From: Virgibacillus dokdonensis
GTDB taxonomy: Bacteria > Bacillota > Bacilli > Bacillales > Amphibacillaceae
Length of the DNA stretch: 64,000 nucleotides
Assembly: GCF_900166595.1 (NCBI RefSeq)
Contig: NZ_LT745763.1
Location: forward strand, 917,599-981,598
Direction of reading: 5' to 3'
In this document: in pieces, positions 37,206-46,450 of the stretch
How the letters are laid out: each line of letters opens with the position of its first letter
How positions within the stretch are numbered: position 1 is the first letter of the stretch
Translations under genes and position numbers: made by a program
The notes under the pieces: model-generated
What the model saw: the letters and a program-made list of their open reading frames with translations, nothing else
Told to the model about the DNA's origin: nothing
Databases searched by the model: none

Positions 37206-37573
37206 ACTTACTTTTTTATAAAACCCTTTGGTCAGCAGAAAGGAAAGATTCGCAAAGTGTAAAAAGGGTAATTTAATAACAAAATAACAAATAAGTCATA
37301 AATGACCAATTAATAAATTATAGGGCGTATTGATTTTTGAGGTGTGATGTTAATAATGAAACAATTTTGATTTTACTGCCTGTTTAATTCTAAAACCAAT
37401 AATAAATTTAGCATTTTCCTCTTCGTTAAATCATAAATTGACCGCATCCAATGTAAAGCTGGTAGCTTTTCAAATGAAGTAATTGTGGACGAATGACGAA
37501 TGACATCAAATTACTAGTGATAACTTTGGCTTAATTAAATTTTTTGAGTACGGTGAAAGGAGTGGATATAGGA
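37206..37573. other. Gap between kamA and methyltransferase
   Basis: About 370 bp without a recognisable gene. Short repeated words (gaatgacgaatgac) occur near 37493. The gap is large for this operon, so the methyltransferase may have its own promoter. I see no clear terminator. Confidence 0.35.
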
Positions 37574-38329
37574 ATGAATAGTATATATGGAAAATTATCT
37601 TCGGAGGTTTATGAAATTGATAAGTACATTGGTAAATCTTTCGGTGATTTGGAGTACTACCAAGATCGATTAAAAGGAATAGAAGGGAAAGTATTAGAGC
37701 CTGCGGTTGGAAATGGGCGTATATTAATTCCTTTACTAGAAAACGGTTTAGATATAGAGGGGATAGATTCTTCAAATAATATGTTGGAATTATTCAACAA
37801 AAATTGCAATGAAAGAGGTATTCATACTAGCTGTTATAAACAAGATATGTCCAATTTCACTATTAATCAAAAGTATGAGGCTATTATTGTACCAACGGGT
37901 TCATTTTTACTTTTGCATCAATTAGAAGAGGCAATTAGCTCTTTGAAATGTTTTTATGAACACTTAGAGAAAAATGGAAGATTAATTTTAGATATTTTTC
38001 TACCCGAAAACACCAAAGAAGGTTTTGTATCAAAACGAGGATTTACCAATCCACAAGGAGATACAATTATGTTAGAGGAAACATTGGTTAAAATTGACCA
38101 AATCAATCAATTTGCTGTCTATCATAATCGCTATGAAAAATGGAGACAAGGAAAGTTAATAGATTCTGAACTTGAAATATTTCCATTAAAGTGGTATGGA
38201 GTGGAAGAATTTCGATTGATATTAGAAAAAATAGGATTTACATCGATAGTGATTTCTTCAGACTATAAATATAATCAATATCCAACGAAAGCCTCTCAAA
38301 TTATTACGTTTGAAGCTACAAAATACTAA
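37574..38329 (+). CDS. Class I SAM-dependent methyltransferase
   Basis: A 251-residue methyltransferase from ATG 37574, which has AAAGGAG 12 nt upstream; the TTG at 37544 would put that site inside the gene. The SAM-binding motif I reads VLEPAVGNGRILIPLLENG, motif II IEGIDSSNNML, then CYKQDMSNF and EAIIVPTGSFLLLHQ, matching the Methyltransf_25 class. The substrate is unknown. It lies at the distal end of the biosynthetic cluster on the same strand and might tailor the product. The 370-bp gap before it and the decayed relic after it leave membership in the cluster uncertain. Confidence 0.82.
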   Translation: MNSIYGKLSSEVYEIDKYIGKSFGDLEYYQDRLKGIEGKVLEPAVGNGRILIPLLENGLDIEGIDSSNNMLELFNKNCNERGIHTSCYKQDMSNFTINQKYEAIIVPTGSFLLLHQLEEAISSLKCFYEHLEKNGRLILDIFLPENTKEGFVSKRGFTNPQGDTIMLEETLVKIDQINQFAVYHNRYEKWRQGKLIDSELEIFPLKWYGVEEFRLILEKIGFTSIVISSDYKYNQYPTKASQIITFEATKY

Positions 38330-38380
38330 AAGTGGCTCTTTTCGCTATCTAGTGTGAAACCAAAATAATTAGTGAGGTGT

Positions 38381-38599
38381 GAGCCCTTACTGATTGAAGA
38401 TTCTCTTTATTGAAAAAGGGAAGGTGTTTACCATATTGGGTTAAGTGGTTGACAGTAATAAGAGGATGAAAAAGGTATAGAAAGGTGATCTTAACCATTG
38501 ACAGGATAGCAAACAAAGGCATAATGAATAGTCTTACATCCTTTATTCATCTCAAAGCACAAGGGAGTTTTTGTTGATTTATATCATCGTAAAGAGTAG
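38381..38599 (+). pseudogene. Decayed VOC / methylmalonyl-CoA epimerase-like relic
   Basis: A single frame of 73 codons keeps a VOC pattern through many stops: EPLLIEDS, then KREGVYHIGLSG, then EDEKGIER and finally LHPLFISKHKGVFVDLYHRK. The GEGVHHIA- and HPKS-GVLVEL-like pieces fit the C-terminal half of methylmalonyl-CoA epimerase. In Bacillus that gene commonly precedes a carboxyltransferase gene like the one that follows here at 38714. No start is left, so it is a relic. Confidence 0.45.
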
Positions 38600-38713
38600 A
38601 AGTGCGGTAGGAAAAATATATCACACTTCTAACCGCTCCCCCTAAATGAGAAATTATAAGAAATCAAGAGCATGTGGAAGATATTTTGGATGATTGTGGG
38701 AGGATGAATAAAG

Positions 38714-40258
38714 ATGAGTATTATCGATAAAATTAATGAATTATACGATAAACGTCACCAAGTGGAGCTTGGTGGTGGTGAAGAACGAATAGACAAACAA
38801 CATATTAAAGGAAAGATGACGGCTCGTGAGAGAATTGATTATTTACTAGATAAAGAGACGTTTGTAGAATTGAATCCTTTTATGAAAAGCAGATCTTTTT
38901 CTTACGATGAAGATATGTACAATGGTGAAGGGGTAGTGACTGGATTTGGAAAAATAAATGGGAAAAAAGTATATTTATTTGCGCAGGATTTCACTGTTTA
39001 TGGTGGAACGTTGGGCGAAGTGCATGGTCTGAAAATTGCTAAAGTAATGGACTTGGCAGCTAAGAATAAAGTTCCTTTTATTGGTTTAAATGATTCTGGT
39101 GGTGCACGTATCCAAGAAGGTGTTTCTTCATTGGATGGATACGGACAAGTATTTTACCGAAACGTTATATATTCTGGTGTCATTCCGCAAATTTCTGTCA
39201 TTATGGGCCCTAGTGCTGGTGGAGCTGTCTATTCACCAGCACTCACAGATTTTGTCGTCATGGTGGAGAAAAGCTCTCAAATGTTTATTACCGGACCAAA
39301 GGTGATAGAAGCTGTAACTGGAGAGAATATATCAGTAGAAGAATTAGGAGGAGCACATGTCCACAATTCGAAAAGTGGTAGTGCTCATATGCAGGCTAAG
39401 ACAGAAGAAGAAGCACTAGATATGGTCAAAGAATTATTAAATTATTTACCCTCAAATTATACTGAATTTCCAACGACATATGCTTATGAAATGATGATCA
39501 ATGAAGAGAGACCTGCTTTAGCAGATATTGTACCATTTGATTCTATAAGACCCTATGATGTCAAAAAAGTGATTAAAGAGGTAGTCGATGAAAGTAGTTT
39601 TTTTGAAATTCATGCTGGATTTGCTAAAAATATAGTAGTTGGGTTTGCTCGTATAGGAGGTAGAAGTATTGGTCTTGTATGTAATCAGCCCAAATATATG
39701 GCAGGTGGATTAGATATTGATTCTTCAGACAAAGCTAGTCGCTTTATTCGCTTTTGTGATTGTTTTAATATTCCGGTTATTACTTTAGAAGATGTTACAG
39801 GTTTTCTTCCTGGAATCAAGCAAGAATATGGCGGTATCATTAGACATGGGGCTAAAATTCTATACGCGTATTCAGAAGCTACGGTTCCAAAAATTACTGT
39901 CATTATGAGAAAAGCATATGGAGGTGCATATGTAGCTTTAAACAGCAAATCAATTGGTGCAGATTTAGTATATGCATGGCCTAATGCTGAAATTGCTGTC
40001 ATGGGACCTGAAGGAGCAGCGAATATCATTTATCAAAAGGAAATTAGCATGAGCGAGCACCCGTCTCAAACGAGAAGAGAGAAAATTGATATGTTTCGTA
40101 AAAAGTTTACAAATCCTTATATTGCTGCTGGTCTTGGAATGGTTGATACAGTTATCGACCCGAGAGAAACACGTATAAAGTTATTACAGTCTTTAGAGAT
40201 GCTAGAAAATAAGCAGGAAGAAAGACCTAAAAAGAAACATGGGAATATTTCTTTATGA
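38714..40258 (+). CDS. Acyl-CoA carboxylase carboxyltransferase (beta chain)
   Basis: A 514-residue PCC/MMD-type carboxyltransferase like Bacillus YqjD. The N-terminal half has GKMTARERIDYLLD, NDSGGARIQEGVSSLDGYG and GPSAGGAVYSPALTD. The C-terminal half has DVTGFLPGIKQEYGGIIRHG and MRKAYGGAYVAL, and the AEIAVMGPEGAANIIY stretch is typical. It moves CO2 from carboxybiotin to an acyl-CoA such as propionyl- or acetyl-CoA; the biotin carboxylase and carrier subunits are not in the window. It may supply malonyl- or methylmalonyl-CoA to the PKS modules. The preceding epimerase relic equally suggests an old metabolic locus next door. RBS gtgggagga. Confidence 0.9.
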   Translation: MSIIDKINELYDKRHQVELGGGEERIDKQHIKGKMTARERIDYLLDKETFVELNPFMKSRSFSYDEDMYNGEGVVTGFGKINGKKVYLFAQDFTVYGGTLGEVHGLKIAKVMDLAAKNKVPFIGLNDSGGARIQEGVSSLDGYGQVFYRNVIYSGVIPQISVIMGPSAGGAVYSPALTDFVVMVEKSSQMFITGPKVIEAVTGENISVEELGGAHVHNSKSGSAHMQAKTEEEALDMVKELLNYLPSNYTEFPTTYAYEMMINEERPALADIVPFDSIRPYDVKKVIKEVVDESSFFEIHAGFAKNIVVGFARIGGRSIGLVCNQPKYMAGGLDIDSSDKASRFIRFCDCFNIPVITLEDVTGFLPGIKQEYGGIIRHGAKILYAYSEATVPKITVIMRKAYGGAYVALNSKSIGADLVYAWPNAEIAVMGPEGAANIIYQKEISMSEHPSQTRREKIDMFRKKFTNPYIAAGLGMVDTVIDPRETRIKLLQSLEMLENKQEERPKKKHGNISL

Positions 40259-40339
40259 ATAATCAATTGAAAATAAAGAATTGAAATCGATAAGTACATG
40301 GAAATTTTCACCATAAGTTTAGTTCCTTTTTAATTAATC

Positions 40340-40378
40340 ATCCCCTCTGAAGATAAAATTCTTCAAGGGGATATTTTT
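40340..40378 (+). terminator. Rho-independent terminator after carboxyltransferase gene
   Basis: atcccctctgaaga pairs with tcttcaaggggat across a short AT loop and is followed by attttt. It plausibly ends the biosynthetic transcript about 80 bp after the carboxyltransferase gene. The rest of 40259-40580 shows no gene. Confidence 0.75.
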
Positions 40379-40580
40379 GGTACGAAAAGTGTAAAGGGTA
40401 TACTGTCAAACTGCTGTGTTTTTTAATTTCCCCTCTAAAGTTGGTTGAATGCAGTAATCCATGATTTTGCGTCAATCTTCTAGAATGTGAAACTCTGTTC
40501 CTTCTTTGAGGACGTAAGATAGCTAGTTATTTACAGAGATACTACACCTTCTTTTTATTGATGAATAGATTGTACTGACT

Positions 40581-40934
40581 TTAGCTGAAAAACGATAATT
40601 TTAATGTCTTTAATAAATAATCTTGCAAGAATAAACATATTAACCAAACAAACATGCCCACCCCAATTGATATAAACAGCGGAGTTGAGTTCTTAAGTAA
40701 AAAGTATACAATTAATAGTAATACGGCTGTTGCAGGGAATCCCCACAAAACGCCTAATGCAAATTTACTTAATGTGTGATTTTGTTCTCCTTGAAAATAT
40801 AGCCAGATTATACTTAACAAACTTACTAATGGTAACGCAGCTACTACACCGCCGTATGTTGGAAACCTTCTAGCTACTTCAGTTACTATTCCTATAACTA
40901 TTGCAGAAATTATTACCTTCATGATTACGTACAC
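40581..40934 (-). CDS. DUF3147 family membrane protein
   Basis: A 117-residue protein with about four hydrophobic segments. Its N terminus (MKVIISAIVIGIVTEVARRF, then PTYGGVVAALPLVSLLSI) matches the DUF3147 pattern. The function is unknown. Translation probably starts at GTG 40934, with gagggtg 7 nt upstream, overlapping the stop of the MarR gene by 10 bp; ATG 40922 is the alternative. The overlap shows co-transcription with that regulator and suggests that MarR controls it. Confidence 0.75.
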   Translation of the reverse strand: MYVIMKVIISAIVIGIVTEVARRFPTYGGVVAALPLVSLLSIIWLYFQGEQNHTLSKFALGVLWGFPATAVLLLIVYFLLKNSTPLFISIGVGMFVWLICLFLQDYLLKTLKLSFFS

Positions 40935-41338
40935 TTTTTAACACCCTCACTTAATGTTTTAAACCCCAACTCTATTATTGCTCTTTCTTTTGAACTAAGA
41001 CAATTTAACACTTTTTTTAATTTCAATTCATCCAGACTAGTGTTGCGATAAAGAACTTCTTCCCCAGTTTCTGTTAAGCAAAGTGTTACTTTCCTTTCAT
41101 CTAATGAATCCCTTTGCTTTTTAAGATAACCTTTTTGAATTATTCTTTTAACATTTTCCGAGGCTGTGTTATGAGAAACATTTAGAAAGGTAGCTACTTC
41201 CCCAATTCCAATCCCTTTATTTTTTTCAATATGCTGTAGTATTCTTATAACTTGGTGAGTTATTTTATCTTTATGAGAAAAATGTAAATGATAATAAACG
41301 TCTGTCCAATACTTGTTTAACTTTGATACTTTATTCAT
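40925..41338 (-). CDS. MarR-family transcriptional regulator
   Basis: A 137-residue winged-helix protein. The recognition region reads IGEVATFLNVSHNTASENVK, with the wing KKQRDSLDERKVTLCLTETG, the classic MarR D-x-R-D/E-x-R-type stretch. The C-terminal helix should dimerise. The upstream DNA holds a TTGTACAA palindrome at 41393-41400 among AT-rich direct repeats, a possible operator. It is read away from the biosynthetic cluster, with a terminator between, so regulation of the cluster is not implied. Confidence 0.85.
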   Translation of the reverse strand: MNKVSKLNKYWTDVYYHLHFSHKDKITHQVIRILQHIEKNKGIGIGEVATFLNVSHNTASENVKRIIQKGYLKKQRDSLDERKVTLCLTETGEEVLYRNTSLDELKLKKVLNCLSSKERAIIELGFKTLSEGVKKCT

Positions 41339-42060
41339 CCTATCCCTCCATTACATCTTACTTTACGATTACATCTATATATACGATATAAATTGTACAA
41401 TATTCATATATATTTTTCAAATTGTATTCTTAAATAATAAGATATTATGTTCTAAAATTAGTTGAAAAAGTTCGATATAGTCAAGATTTTCTCATAGAAA
41501 TCTTTAACAAAGTGCATATTTTTGTGCATTTATAGGTAACACGACAGATAGGAGATTCCTCTAAAAGTATCCCCCCCCATGAGTATTTATTTCTTATCGA
41601 GTTGAAAATAAGAGTTCTAGCCTTCTTTCTTGCATGCAATATTCGATTGAATTTCTTTTAACTGCTTTATAAATGCACTTTCCTCTTTCGGTGAAATTTG
41701 TACTGTTTTATATAATCATAAGTAATTTCAATTCTGCGGATAGAAAGTGAGCTACAAAAGGGTTCGTTTTCGTAGTTTTTCTAATGGATCTAATATCTTT
41801 TATATTTATTGTTTGCTTCATCCAACCGTATCGCATAATCAATAGTTATGCTATAAACTATTACTCATACGATGCGGTTGAAATTGAACTGCATTGCGAA
41901 AATGATAGCTGATAAAGCAAATGTTCAACTTAATGATGGTAGAGAATTTATTGCCAATCATAATCCACTTGAGACATTTATTATGAAAAAACTTCCTTTA
42001 TAATGTTTAAATTCTTAAAATACTGTCTAAATAGATAAGTGTGATTTTATCTCGGTTATA
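41339..42060. other. Long gene-free stretch with palindrome and small frame
   Basis: No established gene. One 43-residue plus-strand frame at 41872-42003 (MRLKLNCIAKMIADKANVQL, then NDGREFIANHNPLETFIMKK) has no ribosome binding site and looks like the tail of a lost gene. A palindrome at 41823-41880 overlaps its start. A run of eight C residues occurs near 41571. Confidence 0.35.
41823..41880. repeat. Nested inverted repeat
   Basis: caaccgtatcg pairs with cgatgcggttg, and inside it aatagtt pairs with aactatt. The 58-bp cruciform-capable element has no T-run, so it looks more like a mobile-element end or binding site than a terminator. Confidence 0.4.
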
Positions 42061-42199
42061 AGTGCTGTACGACTTATCTTCAAGAATTGGAAGGTGTGAG
42101 CTGAAAAAGTCTAAGCTGGAGATAACAGAATCTAACCCCTTTTCTTAAGAGGGCTTCAGGTCATACCCTTCCGTGTGAGATAAAAGACTCCCCTCTAAT
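42061..42199. repeat. Structured repeat, copy B (possible IS200/IS605 right end)
   Basis: Diverged second copy of 19994-20136 in the same orientation. Shared blocks in order are gtgctgta, cttcaagaattgg, aagtctaagc, ggagataacag, a pyrimidine/purine hairpin (ccccttttcttaagaggg) and ggtcatacccttc. The hairpin differs in sequence from copy A but keeps its pairing. No tnpA or tnpB lies beside it. Confidence 0.45.
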
Positions 42200-42277
42200 G
42201 ATCGAATACTCAGGTTATTGTTTTTGTTGGATACAAGCAAATCATCCTTTATAATGATAAATGAAGAGGTGTATGTA

Positions 42278-43501
42278 ATGAACAAAGATGATAAACATAT
42301 CGATCAGATAATAGAAGAAGTAACGAAAGAAGAAATAGCGAGAATGCAAAAACAAGCACAGAAACAATGGCGAGAAATCCCATTTCCTTTGTCATTGCAT
42401 GACGCTTTAAACAGATATACAAAGGCTGATTTAGACGCTATTAGAAAATATTTAGAGATCAAAAATGCAAGCAATTTAAGGAAAGCTGAACTCACTTGTC
42501 TGTTAGAACAAAATATTCCAGATCATTTATATCCGTCCGTTCTTTTATGGGATATGGAACGTTTTAATATGCTATTAAAAATCGCCGAAAATAACGGGAA
42601 AATAATGGCTCCAGATCTAGAAATGGATGAAATAGAGTATCTACGTCATACCGGGTTCATTTATACTGGAATTTGGGAAGGAAATAAGATTTTTGTCTTG
42701 CCAAATGAACTGTACGACCCTGTTCTAGCTTTGAAGCATGATCTACATGTACGAGCTACGATAAAACGAAATACAAAGTGGGTAAAGCTAACGCGTGGCT
42801 TATTATATTATTACGGCGTATTAGACCCTATGCGGTTAATCCAGATGGTAGAAAAATATATGAAAGAACCTATTGACGTTACAATGTATTTCAAAGTTAT
42901 TGCAGATTCGATACGTTTTTGTCCGGAAATAACTGTTGACATGGATTCATTTTCATATATAGATGTGTTGGAACCGAAAGAAGTGAAGCGAGAACATTCA
43001 CTGAGAAAAAGCATTCCTTACTATGATTTTACAGAAAAACAACTTCTTGAAGCTGGAGAACCAGGCTTTGTGGAAAGAAATGCTAGTTATCAGCAATTCG
43101 TTCATTTTTTAACGCAAAACTTTGACATGGATAAAGAAGCTGCAGATATGATCGTAGAAGAGTGTACGTATGCGATAAAATCTGGCGACAGTCCAAATCA
43201 AGTCATTTCCCATTTATCTCAGATGTTAGAGTTCGATAGCGAAAAATTAGTGCAAGCTGTAATGGATAAAGTAATTCATTTGATGAATAACACAAGGGAA
43301 TGGGTATTAAAAGGGTATACTCCCGATGAAATATTTGCATTGGAGAAAAAACATCTTCAACCGATGCCAAGAACGAAATCTGATTCCAAGGTAAGTGGAA
43401 AGACTCATTCTAACCGTAGCCAAAAGGTTGTCAAAATTGGTAGAAATCAGCCTTGTCCATGTGGTAGCGGAAAAAAACATAAAAAATGCTGTGGCAAATA
43501 A
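42278..43501 (+). CDS. SEC-C motif protein of unknown function
   Basis: A 407-residue protein ending in a textbook SEC-C zinc motif, QPCPCGSGKKHKKCCGK, like the SecA C terminus. The N-terminal part contains a Rho-N/SAP-like stretch (YTKADLDAIRKYLEIKNASN). The middle is unfamiliar. SEC-C tails bind zinc and often mediate protein contacts. I chose ATG 42278, preceded by agaggtg, over the upstream in-frame TTG 42218, which lacks a site. A terminator follows. Confidence 0.8.
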   Translation: MNKDDKHIDQIIEEVTKEEIARMQKQAQKQWREIPFPLSLHDALNRYTKADLDAIRKYLEIKNASNLRKAELTCLLEQNIPDHLYPSVLLWDMERFNMLLKIAENNGKIMAPDLEMDEIEYLRHTGFIYTGIWEGNKIFVLPNELYDPVLALKHDLHVRATIKRNTKWVKLTRGLLYYYGVLDPMRLIQMVEKYMKEPIDVTMYFKVIADSIRFCPEITVDMDSFSYIDVLEPKEVKREHSLRKSIPYYDFTEKQLLEAGEPGFVERNASYQQFVHFLTQNFDMDKEAADMIVEECTYAIKSGDSPNQVISHLSQMLEFDSEKLVQAVMDKVIHLMNNTREWVLKGYTPDEIFALEKKHLQPMPRTKSDSKVSGKTHSNRSQKVVKIGRNQPCPCGSGKKHKKCCGK

Positions 43502-43525
43502 ATGATTAAGGTGTGCATTTAGACT

Positions 43526-43569
43526 AAACTCTCACAAATATTGCTAAGCGCAAGCATGTGAGAGTTTTT
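43526..43569 (+). terminator. Rho-independent terminator
   Basis: aaactctcaca and tgtgagagttt pair across a loop of about 20 nt, followed by a short T-run. It ends the SEC-C protein transcript. Confidence 0.8.
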
Positions 43570-43707
43570 GAATGTGGTTAGTAGTATAGAAAGAAACGAA
43601 CATAGTTCTCATCCACCATGATGAAAATATAATAAGCGCATCTATGTTATGATGAAAAGTGCATACATGATCCATATGCTGATTACCAATGTAGGAGTGA
43701 AACGAGA

Positions 43708-44904
43708 TTGAATAAGAAGGACATCGCAAATATCCGGAAACAATTTAAATTAAATAATGATCTTTTAAAAATCCATGAGATTTTTAACGTATATATCATG
43801 AAAGAGTCAAGTGAAGTATATCATCATCAGAGTACACCATTTGAGTTATTAGAGGACGAACAGAAAGAGCTCTTTATGGCCAATTTTAAAAAAGTATTAA
43901 CTGGCCAGCTTGATCAGAAATTATTTGAGTTAAAATTTCAACGTGAAGCAGAAGATAATAGTCAGCTTATTCTGCATCAAGGATTACTGAGTAGCGACAC
44001 CGAAGAATGGAAAGCGCATATGCTTCGACTTGTAGAAAAAATGCTAAAAGATAAGCAATATGAGATGGACATTGTCGTTACTTTTATTCGTGGGGAATAC
44101 CTGAAACCAATGAAACGACAGCGTGAAGAAGCAGAAGCAGAAGAAAATGAACGGGACACGGTACATTCTCATTCATTTATTTTATGCAGTATGAATAAAA
44201 CGCAAGATCCTAAAAAAGAGCTATTATTTGATTATGTGGAAAAGGAATTTAAATATAATATTGTTGTTGATCCAATTATTAACTTAAAAGCACCGATATC
44301 TGGATTTCTGTTTCCTTGCTTTACCGACAATGCTGCAGATGTGAATCATGTTCTTTATTCAGCAGGAAAAGCAAATGAATTAAATTACCATTTTATTGAA
44401 GAAGTATTGAATGCTGAGGAAATTATGACGGCTGAAGAAGATAAAATAGTCTTTGAAGAAATTGTAAAGAAAGTAGCAGGCGAGCGTATAAATACGTCGA
44501 CTCTTTCCAATGTGTATGATGAAATCTATCATGTTATCGAAGAAAGTGAGGAAGAAGAGGTACCGAAACTAGACTATAAAGATGTAGAAAGAGTTCTAAA
44601 GAGCAGTGGTGTAAAAGATGTGGATACGGAAAAGGTAGAAGAGGCATTCAAGACAGTTATTGATGATGAAAAGTTCGAATTAAAAGCGAATAATATTGTG
44701 CCGAAACCGACGTCAAAGTCAATTAAAATAAAGACAAAAGTAGCGGATATTTCCATTAGCCCACAAGACCTAAGATATGTGCGTCAAATTCATTTCGGAG
44801 GGAAATTAAGCCTGATGATTGAAGTAGAAGAAAATACGATGATTGAAGGTTTTGAATTGATTCCAGAAGTGTTGTTTGAAAAAGTAGAAGGAGAAGAGGA
44901 GTAA
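43708..44904 (+). CDS. DUF4317 family protein
   Basis: A 398-residue hydrophilic protein matching the DUF4317 pattern: NKKDIANIRKQFKLNNDLLK at the N terminus, EMDIVVTFIRGEYLKP, and GFLFPCFTDNAADVNHVLYS in the middle. The C-terminal third is acidic and Glu/Lys-rich. No catalytic motif or membrane segment is evident and the function is unknown. TTG 43708 follows taggag at a normal distance; no better ATG exists. It probably forms a separate unit between two terminators. Confidence 0.78.
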   Translation: MNKKDIANIRKQFKLNNDLLKIHEIFNVYIMKESSEVYHHQSTPFELLEDEQKELFMANFKKVLTGQLDQKLFELKFQREAEDNSQLILHQGLLSSDTEEWKAHMLRLVEKMLKDKQYEMDIVVTFIRGEYLKPMKRQREEAEAEENERDTVHSHSFILCSMNKTQDPKKELLFDYVEKEFKYNIVVDPIINLKAPISGFLFPCFTDNAADVNHVLYSAGKANELNYHFIEEVLNAEEIMTAEEDKIVFEEIVKKVAGERINTSTLSNVYDEIYHVIEESEEEEVPKLDYKDVERVLKSSGVKDVDTEKVEEAFKTVIDDEKFELKANNIVPKPTSKSIKIKTKVADISISPQDLRYVRQIHFGGKLSLMIEVEENTMIEGFELIPEVLFEKVEGEEE

Positions 44905-45050
44905 TTCGTATTGCCATGTTTGTATTATCATGTTAACTGGGACAATGAAAGAAAGGAAAGGATTGGTATTATTCTCCATTAATATACAAAGGGAGGGGTT
45001 TTTTGTATTCTGATGAACAGGCAAAACCGATTACTACGAATAGGTTATAA

Positions 45051-45222
45051 TTAAGACTATTTCAAAAAGAAGATGCAGCCGAAGTTGTCATAAAGTGTTT
45101 GCTCGCTGTTTTTTGTCAGTAAAGTTTTGCAAAAAATCGGCATGGAAAAAGAAGGAGTATTGAAGGAGCATGTAAAAAAAGAAGATCTTGTATACTATGG
45201 AGTGATTAACAAGCGAAAGTAA
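45051..45222 (+). pseudogene. Internally deleted GNAT acetyltransferase relic
   Basis: The N-terminal strand of a RimJ/RimL-type GNAT is readable (LRLFQKEDAAEVVIKC). After a frame change the typical C terminus follows, KVLQKIGMEKEGVLKEHVKK, then EDLVYYGVINKRK, stop. The acetyl-CoA loop is missing. A deletion of the centre best explains this. The rest of 44905-45331 shows no gene. Confidence 0.55.
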
Positions 45223-45331
45223 AAATGATGTTGAGTTTACTATAATAGAATTGGAATGGCTACCCAAAAGTTTTTAGATGACAGAAAAAAGGATCATAGG
45301 AACCATTAGTGTGAACAGGAGAGGGTTGATT

Positions 45332-46204
45332 TTGTTACAACAACAAGCCGAAATGAATAAGCGTCCTAGGAAAAAATTTGTAACGAAGAGGAAAATATTG
45401 CTGTTTACCATGGTAACGGCTGTTCTCCTTATTATCGTAAAAGTATACCTTGATACAAACACGTTTAAAGTGAATAAGCTCCAATTTTATAGCAATAAAA
45501 TCCCCGTTGATAAAGCCGTTCATATTTTGCAAATTACGGATGTGCATAACAAAGTGTTTGGGGAAAACAACGAAGCCCTCATTCAATCAATAGAAGATTT
45601 AAATCCCGATATGATTGTTCTTACAGGAGATTTAATAGATCGAAAGACTACAGAGTTTCATCATATGTTAGCACTAGTTGAAGAGCTAACATCTTTGCAG
45701 GAGCATGTCTTTTTTGTAACTGGTAATCATGAATGGGAAAATCCAAATAAGGAGGGGTTTTTAAAAGGGCTTGAAGAACGTGGCGTGAAAATGTTAAACA
45801 ATGAAAATAGCGAACTGACTATCAATCAAGTTAAGTTAAATCTTGTTGGGATTGATGATAGTTCTACGAATCATGACAACGTCAAGGAAGCTTTTGCTGG
45901 ATTAAACAATGATCGTTATACGATATTGCTTTCTCATTCACCTACTATCGTAGAAAAAGAGCGTAGTCTTGCTGCTGACTTAATTTTGAGTGGTCATACG
46001 CATGGTGGGCAAGTAAGACTTCCTTTACTTGGGGCACTCGTATCTCCTGATGAAGGGTTATTCCCAACGTATGATAAAGGCACTTATTCCATGCACCCAA
46101 ATCAATTTCTATATATTGATAGTGGTTTAGGGACAAGCGTTGCTCCAATACGTTTTTTGAATCAGGCACAAATGAGTATGATTAGGCTTTCCTATGGTAA
46201 ATAA
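45332..46204 (+). CDS. YkuE-like membrane-anchored metallophosphoesterase
   Basis: Residues about 20-40 form a single N-terminal membrane anchor (ILLFTMVTAVLLIIVKVYL). The calcineurin-type core follows with metal motifs QITDVHNK, LTGDLID, VTGNHEWE, LLSHSP and LSGHTHGGQ, all present. YkuE-like enzymes are Tat- or membrane-associated phosphatases, sometimes acting on phospholipids such as UDP-diacylglucosamine. The frame is open back to ATG 45278, but aggagaggg lies just before TTG 45332, which I prefer; ATG 45353 is another option. The small membrane gene that follows may be co-transcribed. Confidence 0.85.
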   Translation: MLQQQAEMNKRPRKKFVTKRKILLFTMVTAVLLIIVKVYLDTNTFKVNKLQFYSNKIPVDKAVHILQITDVHNKVFGENNEALIQSIEDLNPDMIVLTGDLIDRKTTEFHHMLALVEELTSLQEHVFFVTGNHEWENPNKEGFLKGLEERGVKMLNNENSELTINQVKLNLVGIDDSSTNHDNVKEAFAGLNNDRYTILLSHSPTIVEKERSLAADLILSGHTHGGQVRLPLLGALVSPDEGLFPTYDKGTYSMHPNQFLYIDSGLGTSVAPIRFLNQAQMSMIRLSYGK

Positions 46205-46238
46205 ATTTGCGCGCGAAAGTAAAGGAGTAGGAATTACG

Positions 46239-46427
46239 ATGCATAAGAAAATGAATGTTACGCAAGCTTTGTTCGCAAGTGGTTTTGTCGGTTTTATTCT
46301 ATGTATGTATTATTTCTTTGTGCCAGATTTTTCTTATAAGGGTCTTGTTGGGATTGTGGTAAGCGCATTGGCAGCTTTTGTTGGAGCACTTATTGCTTTT
46401 CAATGGATCTCTGGTAATGAGAATTGA
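46239..46427 (+). CDS. Small two-helix membrane protein
   Basis: A 62-residue protein from ATG 46239 (RBS aaaggag), with two hydrophobic stretches: ALFASGFVGFILCMYYFFV and LVGIVVSALAAFVGALIAF. I do not recognise the family. It begins 34 bp after the phosphoesterase stop and probably shares its transcript. A longer reading from 46194 overlaps the phosphoesterase and is less likely. Confidence 0.6.
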   Translation: MHKKMNVTQALFASGFVGFILCMYYFFVPDFSYKGLVGIVVSALAAFVGALIAFQWISGNEN

Positions 46428-46450
46428 CGATTAAGTTTATTCTATAAAAT

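Noticed and set aside
42218..42277. 20-residue N-terminal extension of the SEC-C protein
   Set aside because: TTG start without a ribosome binding site; ATG 42278 has one.
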